A stretch of 17,805 nucleotides of DNA from Alphaproteobacteria bacterium (GTDB taxonomy: Bacteria > Pseudomonadota > Alphaproteobacteria > UBA8366 > GCA-2717185): positions 1-17,805 of the forward strand of contig JAESSL010000320.1 in assembly GCA_016764135.1 (NCBI GenBank). Direction: 5' to 3'. Position numbers and translations under genes: made by a program. Position 1 is the stretch's first letter. Every line of letters begins with the position of its first letter. The notes under the pieces are model-generated. The model was not told the DNA's origin, did not search any database, and saw nothing but the letters and a program-made list of their open reading frames with translations. Positions 8,257 through 16,058 of the stretch are shown in pieces.

Positions 8257-10692
8257 ATGTCGCCCGCTTTGCCCAGCCACACGCGCATCGTCATTATTGG
8301 CGGCGGCGTAGTGGGCTGCTCCATCGCCTATCATCTGGCTAAAATCGGGATCACCGATGTCGTCCTGCTGGAACGCAAACAACTGACCAGCGGGACGACC
8401 TGGCACGCCGCCGGACTGGTCGGGCAATTGCGCGCGACGCGAAACCTGACCAACCTCGCCAAGTATTCCACCGAACTCTACGCTCGCCTCGAAGCGGAAA
8501 CCGGACAAGCCACAGGGTTTAAACAAAACGGCTCCATCAGCCTCGCCACCACGACGGAGCGTATGGAGGAATGGCGTCGCAGCGCGTCCATGGCGCGGGT
8601 CTTCGGTCTGGAGGTCGAGGAGATCAGCCCGGCGGAGGCGCAAGCGCTCTTTCCCCTGATCAATGTTGACGATGTCGTCGGCGCGGTCTTCCTGCCGAAG
8701 GATGGTCAAATCAATCCCTCCGACCTGACCCAGGCGCTGGCCAAGGGTGCGCGTCAGGCGGGGATCAAAATATTCGAAAACACCAAGGTTGTGGAAATCA
8801 CGCAACGCGAGGGCCGCGTCACAGGCCTTCGCACCGATAAAGGCGACATCACCTGCGAGACCATCGTCAATTGCGCGGGTATGTGGGGTCGGGCCGTCGG
8901 CGCGATGGCGGGAGTCGATGTACCTTTGCACGCCTGCGAACATTTTTATGTGGTCACAGAACCAATGGACGGCGCCGCAACCACCCTGCCCGTCCTGCGC
9001 GATCAGGACAATTACGCCTATTACAAGGAAGACGCGGGAAAGATCCTCCTTGGCGCCTTCGAGCCCACAGCCAAACCGTGGGGCATGGACGGTATTCCCG
9101 AGGATTTTTGCTTCGATGAATTGCCGCCGGATCTCGACCATTTCATGCCCGTGCTGGAACGCGCGATAAAGCGCATGCCTGCTTTGGAAACGACCGGGAT
9201 CAGAACATGGTTTTGCGGCCCCGAGAGCTTCACGCCCGACGACCTGTATCACCTTGGCGAGGCGCTCAATTTGAAAGGATTTTACGTCGCATGCGGGTTC
9301 AACTCCATCGGCGTGCAATCGGCAGGTGGCGTGGGCCATGTGATGGCCGACTGGATCAGGGACGGGCGCCCACCTCTGGATTTGTGGGATGTGGATATCC
9401 GTCGGACCATGCCGTTCCAGTCCAACCGAACCTATCTGCGCGACCGGGTCAGTGAAGGATTGGGCCTGCTATATGCGGAACATTGGCCGTTCCGGCAGTT
9501 TGAGACCGCGCGCGGAATTCGAAAATCTCCTCTGTACGACAGATTAGCCGATGCGGGCGCCTGTTTTGGCGAAGTTGCAGGATGGGAGCGCGCCAACTGG
9601 TTCGCGCCCGCCGGGATTGATCCGGTTTATGAATACTCCTACGGGCGGCAGAATTGGTTTGAGTATTCCGCCGCCGAACACCGCGCCGTGCGTGAGAATG
9701 TCGGCCTGTTCGATCTGACGTCGTTCGCCAAATTCATGGTGCAAGGTCCAGACGCCGTGATGGTGCTCAATCAAATCTCCGGTAACAATATGGATGTCGC
9801 GCCCGGTCGCGCCGTCTACACCCAATGGCTGAATGAGCGCGGCGGAATTGAGGCTGACCTGACCGTCACCCGGTTGTCGGAAACTGAATTTCTTGTCGTC
9901 ACCGCCGCTGCGACGCAAACGCGCGACTTCTACTACTTGAAGGATCACATCGGCGACGCGCGCGCTACGATCACCGATGTCACCGGCGCCTATACAGTGT
10001 TGGCCGTGATGGGTCCGCAATCCCGCGCCCTTCTGGCAACCCTTACCGACGCGGATCTGTCCAACGACGCGCACCCCTACGGCTTCAGCCAGGAGATCGA
10101 CATCGGATACGCGCGGATACGCGCAACCCGTTTGTCCTATGTCGGAGAACTCGGCTGGGAGCTCTATATCCCCTCGGACATGGCGCAGCATATCTACGAT
10201 ACCGTCGCGCAGGCGGGCCTCGCCTTCGACCTGAAACAGGCAGGGTATCACGCGTTGAATTCCTTGCGGGTTGAAAAGGCCTATCGTCATTGGGGGCATG
10301 ATATTGGCGACGAAGACACGCCTCTGGAAGCGGGGCTCGGGTTCGCAGTGGCCTGGGAAAAACCGGGCGGGTTTATCGGGCGCGACGCCCTCTTGCGCCA
10401 ACGAGAGTCCGGCGTGAGAAAACGACTGCTACAATTTTGCCTCGCCGATGATTCCAAACTTATCTACCACAACGAACCCATCTGGCGAGACGGCGCCATC
10501 GCTGGTCATATTACATCGGGCATGTTTGGCCACACGCTGGGCGCGGCGATCGGGCTGGGCTATGTCGAAACCAAGCCCGGCGACGAACTCCTGCAAAGCG
10601 ATTATGAAATTGAGGTCGCGGGCATTCGCGTGAAAGCGGCAGCCTCGCTTCGCCCGCTATACGACCCAAGCGGCGCGCGCTTGCGGGTCTAA
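8257..10692 (+). CDS. FAD-dependent dimethylglycine/sarcosine dehydrogenase-like protein with GcvT folate domain
   Basis: This 811-residue protein matches the full length of the DMGDH/SARDH family. The N-terminal DAO fold has the dinucleotide motif IIGGGVVG (13-20). His50 in S-G-T-T-W-H-A-A-G-L is the position that carries covalent FAD in DMGDH. A middle linker domain spans about 372-430, and the aminomethyltransferase-like (GcvT) folate domain about 430-700. In the latter, G529-G-I-E-A-D534 places Asp534 where T-protein has its folate-activating Asp, and SYVGELGWELYIPSD (627-641) is another family motif. The GcvT C-terminal beta-barrel covers about 710-800. By family it oxidatively N-demethylates a methylated amine or glycine and passes the one-carbon unit to tetrahydrofolate; the exact substrate is unknown. 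ATG 8257 follows a GGCGGGA stretch and lies 15 bp past the SDR stop. It converges on the TrpD2 gene with only 5 bp between the stops and no visible terminator. Confidence 0.92.
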   Translation: MSPALPSHTRIVIIGGGVVGCSIAYHLAKIGITDVVLLERKQLTSGTTWHAAGLVGQLRATRNLTNLAKYSTELYARLEAETGQATGFKQNGSISLATTTERMEEWRRSASMARVFGLEVEEISPAEAQALFPLINVDDVVGAVFLPKDGQINPSDLTQALAKGARQAGIKIFENTKVVEITQREGRVTGLRTDKGDITCETIVNCAGMWGRAVGAMAGVDVPLHACEHFYVVTEPMDGAATTLPVLRDQDNYAYYKEDAGKILLGAFEPTAKPWGMDGIPEDFCFDELPPDLDHFMPVLERAIKRMPALETTGIRTWFCGPESFTPDDLYHLGEALNLKGFYVACGFNSIGVQSAGGVGHVMADWIRDGRPPLDLWDVDIRRTMPFQSNRTYLRDRVSEGLGLLYAEHWPFRQFETARGIRKSPLYDRLADAGACFGEVAGWERANWFAPAGIDPVYEYSYGRQNWFEYSAAEHRAVRENVGLFDLTSFAKFMVQGPDAVMVLNQISGNNMDVAPGRAVYTQWLNERGGIEADLTVTRLSETEFLVVTAAATQTRDFYYLKDHIGDARATITDVTGAYTVLAVMGPQSRALLATLTDADLSNDAHPYGFSQEIDIGYARIRATRLSYVGELGWELYIPSDMAQHIYDTVAQAGLAFDLKQAGYHALNSLRVEKAYRHWGHDIGDEDTPLEAGLGFAVAWEKPGGFIGRDALLRQRESGVRKRLLQFCLADDSKLIYHNEPIWRDGAIAGHITSGMFGHTLGAAIGLGYVETKPGDELLQSDYEIEVAGIRVKAAASLRPLYDPSGARLRV

Positions 10693-10697
10693 TTCGC

Positions 10698-11696
10698 TCA
10701 GGCGCCCATTTTGAATTTATCGCGTTTGTCCCACAAGGCGGCGCCCGCGGTAAGGGCGTCCTTGATTGTCGACGCCTTGCCCAACGCCTTCAGCGCCACC
10801 GCCAGAGTCCCAGTGATGGCGGCGCGCGCATAATCATCGTCAATCTCGCCCCGCCAGACGCCCTGCAATCGCGACGAGTCCATTTCCGTATCAACCGCCT
10901 GAAAGGAATCCACCAGCATTGACGGCCACTCCTCCGTGTCCAAGGCGCCGTCATGAACGGTGCGGACGTCGAAGGATTTATTCGGGCGGCATTCAATCTC
11001 GCCGCCCTCACCGCGAAACACAGCCATATGCGCGTCGCCCAAAATCCGCGACGCTTCTTGATGGGTCGTCATGAAGCCGGGGTGAAAGATGCCATGCAGC
11101 GAACACGGCGCCTTCATGGGATTCAACATCCGCGACACCGTATGCACCGGCGACCGGAGGCCCATAACATTGCGCAACTGAATCAGATCATACAAACGGG
11201 GGCTGAAATTCTGGAGTGGCAGATAGGCGAACCGGCGCTCGCGAATATGCGCGTCAGCGTCCGCCAAATTATCCGCAATAGGGAAACCCAATTGCTCCAG
11301 CGTCGCGCGCGTATACAGCCGCCCCGGCGTATGGCCTTCAGTCCCATGCATGAAAACCCGCACCCCGGATTGGGTCAGCGCCATGACCGCCAGCAAAAAC
11401 CAAGGCAATTGACGACGTTTCCCCGCATAGGACGACCAGTCCAGATCCGCCTGCCCCGCCGCAACCGGCTGGTCGATGTTCCCGCGAACCGCTTTGACGA
11501 ATCCGGCGATCTCCTCCGCCGTTTCTTCCTTGACCCGCAACAGCATCATGAACGCGCCAATTTGCTCCGGCAGCGCCTCGTTCCGCATGATCATGGCCAT
11601 GGAGGCCTCGGCCTCCTCTATGGTCAGCGACCGCGACGCCGTGCGACCGCGACCAAGGATTCGGACATATTGCGCAAAGGGATGCGGTTCGGTCAT
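10698..11696 (-). CDS. TrpD2/YbiB-family protein (anthranilate phosphoribosyltransferase-like fold)
   Basis: This 332-residue protein is of the glycosyltransferase family 3 / TrpD2 type. The N-terminal helical domain (MTEPHPFAQYVRILGRG; LTIEEAEASMAMIM) is followed by the phosphoribosyltransferase-like half. H117-G-T-E-G-H-T-P-G-R replaces the KHGNR loop of TrpD. GLRSPVHTVSRMLNP (179-193) aligns with the TrpD RTxFNxLGPLxNP region, and GEGGEIECRP (229-238) replaces the acidic KGxDGxDE motif. These changes argue against tryptophan biosynthesis; E. coli YbiB of this family binds nucleic acid. In proteobacteria such genes often sit beside siroheme or nitrate-assimilation genes, and here it diverges from cysG across 215 bp. 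The start is ATG at 11696 with only a weak purine stretch before it. The role is unknown. Confidence 0.85.
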   Translation of the reverse strand: MTEPHPFAQYVRILGRGRTASRSLTIEEAEASMAMIMRNEALPEQIGAFMMLLRVKEETAEEIAGFVKAVRGNIDQPVAAGQADLDWSSYAGKRRQLPWFLLAVMALTQSGVRVFMHGTEGHTPGRLYTRATLEQLGFPIADNLADADAHIRERRFAYLPLQNFSPRLYDLIQLRNVMGLRSPVHTVSRMLNPMKAPCSLHGIFHPGFMTTHQEASRILGDAHMAVFRGEGGEIECRPNKSFDVRTVHDGALDTEEWPSMLVDSFQAVDTEMDSSRLQGVWRGEIDDDYARAAITGTLAVALKALGKASTIKDALTAGAALWDKRDKFKMGA

Positions 11697-11911
11697 GGTC
11701 TATCCGGATTGTTTTATTTCAGCGACAACTATGTAGCACACACGAAGGATCGCTGGACAGACGGTGAGCCGCCACGCTCCAAAACTGGATTTCCCTTGCA
11801 TCATACAGGCAAGCGCGCCTATCAGGCTGGTACCGCTTTATATAGAGAGCAGAGCAAACTCGACGCCAGCCTTTCGACGCTAACCTCCCGACGCCAACCT
11901 GAGGCTAAGCC
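11697..11911. promoter_or_regulatory. Divergent intergenic region between TrpD2-like gene and cysG
   Basis: This 215-bp spacer must hold promoters for both genes. It contains TATATAG around 11839-11845 as a possible -10 on the plus strand, with no well-spaced -35. GGCTGGTACC (11825-11834) nearly repeats GGCTGGTATC found at 5184-5193 in the other divergent region. The last 42 bases are a tandem repeat listed separately. Many nitrite and siroheme genes are under NtrC or NsrR-type control, but I see no clear sigma54 or known-regulator site. Confidence 0.4.
11861..11902 (+). repeat. Three 14-bp tandem repeats at the cysG leader
   Basis: Three head-to-tail copies are visible: CGACGCCAGCCTTT (11861-11874), CGACGCTAACCTCC (11875-11888) and CGACGCCAACCTGA (11889-11902). 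The consensus is CGACGCYARCCTNN. The last copy runs into the cysG Shine-Dalgarno GAGG (11901-11904). TAACCTC in copy 2 can pair with GAGGCTA (11901-11907) with one mismatch, and AGCCT in copy 1 pairs with AGGCT (11902-11906). The array could therefore act as a translational control hairpin or as protein-binding sites. Confidence 0.8.
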
Positions 11912-13345
11912 ATGAATTATCTACCGTTGTTTTTCACCATGAAAGGCCGACGGGTCCTGATCGCCGGGGGCGGTTTGCAGGCCGCGCGGAAAGCGGATCT
12001 CATGGTGCGCGCCGGTTGCCTGGTGACGATCCATGCGCCCGCCCTGAATGAAGACCTCGCCCATTTTATGGCGGATGGGAAAATCACGCATGTCGCGCAG
12101 CCTGTCGCGGCCACGAATTTAAACGATTGCTTCCTTGTGGTCGGCGCATCGGAAGACATGGCGATTAACGATGACCTCCACGCCCTGGCGAAAACAGCGG
12201 GCATTCCCATCAATGTGGTGGACCGGCCGGAGCTGTGCGATTTCATTCTACCCGCCGTCGTCGACCGTTCGCCGTTGTTGATTGCGGTGTCCAGCGGCGG
12301 GGCGGCGCCCTTGTTGACCCGCATCATTAAATCGCGCTTCGAGACCATGATTCCAGCCGCCTATGGCCGTCTGGCGGAATTTGCGGGATCCTATCGTGAT
12401 CGCGTTCGGCAAACAGTGACGAAGGCGGAAAACCGGTTGCGGTTCTGGGATCGCCTGTTCGACGGACCTATCGCAGAAAGTCTGTTTTCCGGGCAGGAGG
12501 ATCAGGCGAGCGCGCTGATGGAAAGCTTTCTCGAAGACGCCGCCAAAGACGAAAATACTGAACCTGAGGGCGAGGTCTATCTGGTCGGCGCCGGGCCGGG
12601 CGATCCGGATCTGTTGACCTTTCGGGCGCTGCGCCTGATGCAAAAAGCCGATGTCGTGCTGTATGACCGTCTGATTGGCGACGGCATCCTCAATCTGGTT
12701 CGACGCGACGCCGAACGCATTTATGTAGGAAAATTGCCCAAGGATCATATCGTTCCGCAGGAAGACATCAGCCAGATGCTGGTGCGACTGGCGCAGGAAG
12801 GTAAACGCGTGTTGCGACTGAAGGGCGGCGACCCGTTCATGTTCGGGCGCGGCGGCGAAGAAATTCAGGCGCTCGCTGAAAATGGCATTCCGTTTCAGGT
12901 TATCCCCGGCGTCACCGCCGCCAATGGCAGCGCCGCCTATGCGGGCATTCCGCTCACCCATCGCGATCACGCGCAATCCTGCGTGTTTGTGACGGGCCAT
13001 GGCAAAGACGGAAAACCGGATTTGAACTGGGATCACCTGACACAGCCGCGCCAGACCGTGGTTATTTATATGGGATTGACCCAATTACCCGAAATTGTGG
13101 CCGGGTTGCTCGCGCACGGCGCACGCCCGGACATTCCCGCCGCAGTGATCGAAAATGGAACGCGCGCCGGGCAAAAGGTCACCACCAGTCCTTTGAAGGA
13201 TTTGCCGGAGGCCGCTAAAAACGCCAGTAGTCCCGCACTCGTCATTATTGGCGATGTCGTGCAATTGCGGGACAAACTGTCGTGGTTCAAAGGTGAAACC
13301 GGCGGCGAAGCCCAAAAGGAAGTCGGCCTGCGTCCCGCAGGATAA
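11912..13345 (+). CDS. cysG: Siroheme synthase CysG (precorrin-2 dehydrogenase/ferrochelatase + uroporphyrinogen-III C-methyltransferase)
   Basis: This 477-residue bifunctional enzyme turns uroporphyrinogen III into siroheme, the cofactor of sulfite and nitrite reductases. The N-terminal CysG_N Rossmann domain begins MNYLPLFFTMKGRRVLIAGGG and contains Asp104 (VVDRPELCDF) and Ser128 (IAVSSGG), matching the Asp104/Ser128 of Salmonella CysG. The SUMT domain begins about residue 220 with YLVGAGPGDPDLLT and contains YDRLI, LKGGDPFMFGRGGEE (303-317), PGVTAANGSAAYAGIPLTHR and VIYMGL. The length is the family's usual one. ATG 11912 follows GAGG by 7 bases. It is divergent from the TrpD2-like gene, a frequent proteobacterial neighbour. 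No sulfite or nitrite reductase is in the window. The 14-bp repeats overlapping its leader suggest specific regulation. Confidence 0.97.
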   Translation: MNYLPLFFTMKGRRVLIAGGGLQAARKADLMVRAGCLVTIHAPALNEDLAHFMADGKITHVAQPVAATNLNDCFLVVGASEDMAINDDLHALAKTAGIPINVVDRPELCDFILPAVVDRSPLLIAVSSGGAAPLLTRIIKSRFETMIPAAYGRLAEFAGSYRDRVRQTVTKAENRLRFWDRLFDGPIAESLFSGQEDQASALMESFLEDAAKDENTEPEGEVYLVGAGPGDPDLLTFRALRLMQKADVVLYDRLIGDGILNLVRRDAERIYVGKLPKDHIVPQEDISQMLVRLAQEGKRVLRLKGGDPFMFGRGGEEIQALAENGIPFQVIPGVTAANGSAAYAGIPLTHRDHAQSCVFVTGHGKDGKPDLNWDHLTQPRQTVVIYMGLTQLPEIVAGLLAHGARPDIPAAVIENGTRAGQKVTTSPLKDLPEAAKNASSPALVIIGDVVQLRDKLSWFKGETGGEAQKEVGLRPAG

Positions 13346-13461
13346 GCGGACGCCAAGTTTTACCGCGCCCAGGTTACCAGATTTTGCCGCGCCTAAGTTA
13401 AACGTGTCTCTGTAATCATTAGACCGTAGGCTACCCGCGATTGTTCCCAAGGAGCGCATAG
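13346..13461. promoter_or_regulatory. Repeat-containing region between cysG and the MFS operon
   Basis: This 116-bp spacer probably contains the promoter of the transporter-Rieske operon, since it is the only sizeable gap before a tightly packed gene set. It carries two imperfect 19-bp direct repeats (separate entry) and the Shine-Dalgarno AAGGAG (13449-13454). No rho-independent terminator for cysG is visible. Candidate promoter hexamers such as TTGCCG (13384) and TGTAAT (13411) are 21 bp apart, so I do not call them. Confidence 0.4.
13358..13400 (+). repeat. Two imperfect 19-bp direct repeats, 24-bp period
   Basis: Copy A is TTTTACCGCGCCCAGGTTA (13358-13376) and copy B is TTTTGCCGCGCCTAAGTTA (13382-13400). 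They match at 16 of 19 positions and start 24 bp apart. A shorter related piece, CGCCAAGTT, stands just before at 13351-13359. The position upstream of an operon makes them candidate binding sites for a regulator, although a chance duplication is possible. Confidence 0.7.
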
Positions 13462-14727
13462 GTGAAAATTAGAGCGACCAGCGGCCTTGGAAAAACACTC
13501 GCCCCCTTTGAGGCGCGCAGTTTTCGTTTTCAATGGCCTGCCGATTTACTGACCTCCTGGGCGTTCGAGATGGAAACGCTCATCCTCGGTTGGTTCATTC
13601 TGGTGAAAACCGAGTCGGTCCTGCTGCTCACCGCTTTCGCCGCGTTGCAATATATCGGGGCGCTCGTTGCGCCCATATTCGGCGTTGCGGGAGATCGGGT
13701 TGGACGACGAACCATGCTGTGCTTCATGCGCGCCGCATACGCTCTTCTGGCCGGCGCGCTCATGACATTGGGCTTGATGGACGCTCTGGGGCCCTATCAC
13801 GTCTTCGCCATTGCCGCCCTCATGGGGATCATCCGACCGTCTGACCTGGTCATGCGTAACTCGCTGATCGGCGACACCATGCCCCGCGCACATTTGATGC
13901 CCGCCATCGGGCTCAATCGCACCACACAGGATACCGCGCGCATTGCGGGCGCACTGGCGGGCGCCGGGTTATTTTCCACGTTTGGCCTTGGCGCGGCCTA
14001 TATCTTTGTGGTCGTTTTCTATCTGGGCAGCCTGTTACTGACTTTTGGCGTGTCCGGCGCAAAACCCGGCGACGTCGCGCCCGCGAGCCCAAACATCACA
14101 CCCGATGCGCCGCCTGAACCGAAACCATCAGCCTGGGCCGATCTGAAGGACGGCTTGATCTATGTCTGGCGCACCCCGCCCGTGCGCGCAACCATGTGGC
14201 TTGCGTTTCAGGTCAATTTGACCGCCTACCCCATATTGCTGGGCCTCATGCCTTATGTCGCCCGGGAAATTTATCATGTGGACGAAAACGGACTGGGCCT
14301 GCTCGTCGCCAGCTACGCCAGCGGCGCGCTGATTGGTTCGTTAACGATGGCGTGGACCGGGGGCTTTCGCCGCTCCAGCCAATCCATGATCGTCTTTATT
14401 TTCGCCTGGTACGCCTTGCTGGTGGTCTTTGCTCTGGCGCCCAATATGGCTTGGGGCATGGCGGCGCTGGTATTGATCGGCGTCGCGCAAACAACCGCGA
14501 TGATTTCCATGGCGGTGACATTGCTGCGCACGGTCAATGATTCCCTGCGTGGCCGCGTGATGGGCGTGCGATCGCTGGCGATCTATAGCCTGCCCTGGGG
14601 CATGGTGGCGTCCGGTTATCTGGTGGAGATATACGGTTACCTCGCCACGGTTCTGGTTTACTGCGCCACAGGCGTTGTTTTTACCGCGCTAATCAGCTTC
14701 AAATATCGAGATGCCTTCAAGGGCTGA
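13462..14727 (+). CDS. MFS transporter (MFS_3/EntS-like group)
   Basis: This 421-residue inner-membrane protein has about 11-12 hydrophobic helices, beginning near residues 28-46 and 55-75. The MFS loop signature G-V-A-G-D-R-V-G-R-R (74-83) lies between helices 2 and 3. A proline-rich hydrophilic loop (about 199-222) separates the two halves, and the second half carries the weaker repeat signature SLRGRVMGVRS. The start is GTG at 13462, supported by a perfect AAGGAG 7 bases upstream; no better ATG exists. It is the first gene of an operon with the Rieske oxygenase (20-bp gap), so it may carry the substrate or a product across the inner membrane. The EntS-like group is rich in exporters, so direction is undecided. 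No substrate can be read from the sequence. Confidence 0.9.
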   Translation: MKIRATSGLGKTLAPFEARSFRFQWPADLLTSWAFEMETLILGWFILVKTESVLLLTAFAALQYIGALVAPIFGVAGDRVGRRTMLCFMRAAYALLAGALMTLGLMDALGPYHVFAIAALMGIIRPSDLVMRNSLIGDTMPRAHLMPAIGLNRTTQDTARIAGALAGAGLFSTFGLGAAYIFVVVFYLGSLLLTFGVSGAKPGDVAPASPNITPDAPPEPKPSAWADLKDGLIYVWRTPPVRATMWLAFQVNLTAYPILLGLMPYVAREIYHVDENGLGLLVASYASGALIGSLTMAWTGGFRRSSQSMIVFIFAWYALLVVFALAPNMAWGMAALVLIGVAQTTAMISMAVTLLRTVNDSLRGRVMGVRSLAIYSLPWGMVASGYLVEIYGYLATVLVYCATGVVFTALISFKYRDAFKG

Positions 14728-14747
14728 AAATTTATAAGGATTACGCC

Positions 14748-16049
14748 ATGTTGACCCAGGAAGAAAACGACATCCTGACCCTGACCGGGTCCGACCAACC
14801 CATGGGGCAATATTTCAGACGCTATTGGCAACCCGTCGCCTTGTCGCGGGAACTACCGGAATCTGACGGCGAACCGCTGCGCGTCACGATCATGTGCGAA
14901 AAGCTGGTCGCCTTTCGCGACACCGAAGGCAAAGTTGGTCTGCTGGACCGGCGTTGCCCCCATCGCGGCGCCGATCTGTTTTTTGGTCGGAACGAGGAAT
15001 GCGGCCTGCGCTGCGTTTATCACGGGTGGAAATTCGGCGTCGACGGCAAGGCGATGGACCTTCCCAATGTGCCGCCCGGCGTTCGTCATCATGACACGGT
15101 GCGCGTTAGATCCTATCCGACCCGGGAGTTTGGCGACATGATCTGGGCCTATATGGGCCCCGTCATCGAAAAGTTACCCGACGTGCCGCAGCTGGAATTT
15201 GGTCTGGTCCCGCCATCACACCGCTACACCACCAAAAAATTACAGGAATGCAACTGGGCGCAAACAATGGAAGGCGACCTCGACACCTCGCACTTCTCCT
15301 TTCTCCACATGCCCGCGCCAAAAGTTGAATCGAATGAAAACCCGGACGCCCCGGCGGATGAGCGTCGGTTGCGCTGGATTCGCAACGATCCCATGCCGCA
15401 GTTCTCTATAAAGGCGCATGAAGCCGGGTTTGTCGTTGGCGGCGCGCGCGCCGCGGATGATGGCCAAACCTATTGGCGCATGACGCAATTCCTGCTGCCA
15501 TCCCATGGCACCGGCCCCTCAACCTTCCCCGGCGAGACCTATTTCGGCTTTACGCTGGCGCCCATCGACGACCACTCCCACTGGCTTTATGGCTATGCGT
15601 GGAACCCGGACCGCCCCATCGGCGACGAGGAAAGGGCGAAACTCGACGAAGGCCATGGCATTCTCGCCAAGGTCGACGAAAATTTCATCGCTTATCGCAA
15701 CAAATCGAACGATTACCTGATTGATCGCGACGATCAGAAACATCGCAGCTTTACCGGGGTAAAAGGACTGGCGGAACAGGACGCCATGATACAGGAAACC
15801 CAAGGGCCGATCGTCGACCGCACCAACGAAATGCTGACCGCCACCGACGCCGCCGTCGTGCGGTTTCGTCGCTTGATGATCGAGGGGGCGCGCAACCTGC
15901 GCGAACAAGGCACCGAACCCATCGCGCCGTGGCTCCATGACAGTTATCACGCACGTCCAGGAAGCTGGATCGCCGCCGAAGGCATGCCGTTCGAGGATGT
16001 GCTGGTGGAGCGTTTTGGCGACCCGCTCGGCCGTATTTCAACCAATTAG
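14748..16049 (+). CDS. Rieske [2Fe-2S] aromatic oxygenase, alpha subunit (phthalate 4,5-dioxygenase-like)
   Basis: This 433-residue protein looks like the phthalate-dioxygenase/LigXa group of Rieske oxygenases. The N-terminal Rieske domain has C70-P-H72 and C89-V-Y-H92 as [2Fe-2S] ligands. The catalytic domain has D179-T-S-H182-F-S-F-L-H187, the bridging Asp and two mononuclear-iron His ligands. A family-typical segment QETQGPIVDRTNEML (349-363) precedes Asp367, a candidate third ligand. It should dihydroxylate, or O- or N-demethylate, a substrate that is probably carboxylated, using electrons from a reductase that is not in the window. ATG 14748 is preceded by AAGGA. It sits 20 bp after the MFS gene and 9 bp before the PdxA-like gene, which suggests product hand-off to a dihydrodiol dehydrogenase. 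Confident about class, not about substrate. Confidence 0.92.
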   Translation: MLTQEENDILTLTGSDQPMGQYFRRYWQPVALSRELPESDGEPLRVTIMCEKLVAFRDTEGKVGLLDRRCPHRGADLFFGRNEECGLRCVYHGWKFGVDGKAMDLPNVPPGVRHHDTVRVRSYPTREFGDMIWAYMGPVIEKLPDVPQLEFGLVPPSHRYTTKKLQECNWAQTMEGDLDTSHFSFLHMPAPKVESNENPDAPADERRLRWIRNDPMPQFSIKAHEAGFVVGGARAADDGQTYWRMTQFLLPSHGTGPSTFPGETYFGFTLAPIDDHSHWLYGYAWNPDRPIGDEERAKLDEGHGILAKVDENFIAYRNKSNDYLIDRDDQKHRSFTGVKGLAEQDAMIQETQGPIVDRTNEMLTATDAAVVRFRRLMIEGARNLREQGTEPIAPWLHDSYHARPGSWIAAEGMPFEDVLVERFGDPLGRISTN

Positions 16050-16058
16050 AGGCGCGCC

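Noticed and set aside
7960..9339. Long open frame (459 codons) antisense to the SDR and flavoprotein genes
   Set aside because: It lies opposite two well-supported genes, shows no recognisable domain, and is the kind of antisense frame high-GC third positions produce. The same applies to 9544-10401, 5758-6495 and 10953-11915.
10690..10700. Terminator between the convergent flavoprotein and TrpD2-like genes
   Set aside because: Only 5 bp separate the stops, and no GC-rich hairpin with a T-run is visible on either strand.
10698..11696. Anthranilate phosphoribosyltransferase TrpD
   Set aside because: The KHGNR and acidic metal-binding motifs are replaced, and no other trp genes are nearby; TrpD2/YbiB fits better.
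11796..11845. Sigma70 promoter TTGCAT/TATATA ahead of cysG
   Set aside because: The hexamers are 37 bp apart, far from the usual 16-18 bp.
11861..11902. CRISPR-like array
   Set aside because: Only three 14-bp units without spacers and no cas genes; it is a simple tandem repeat.
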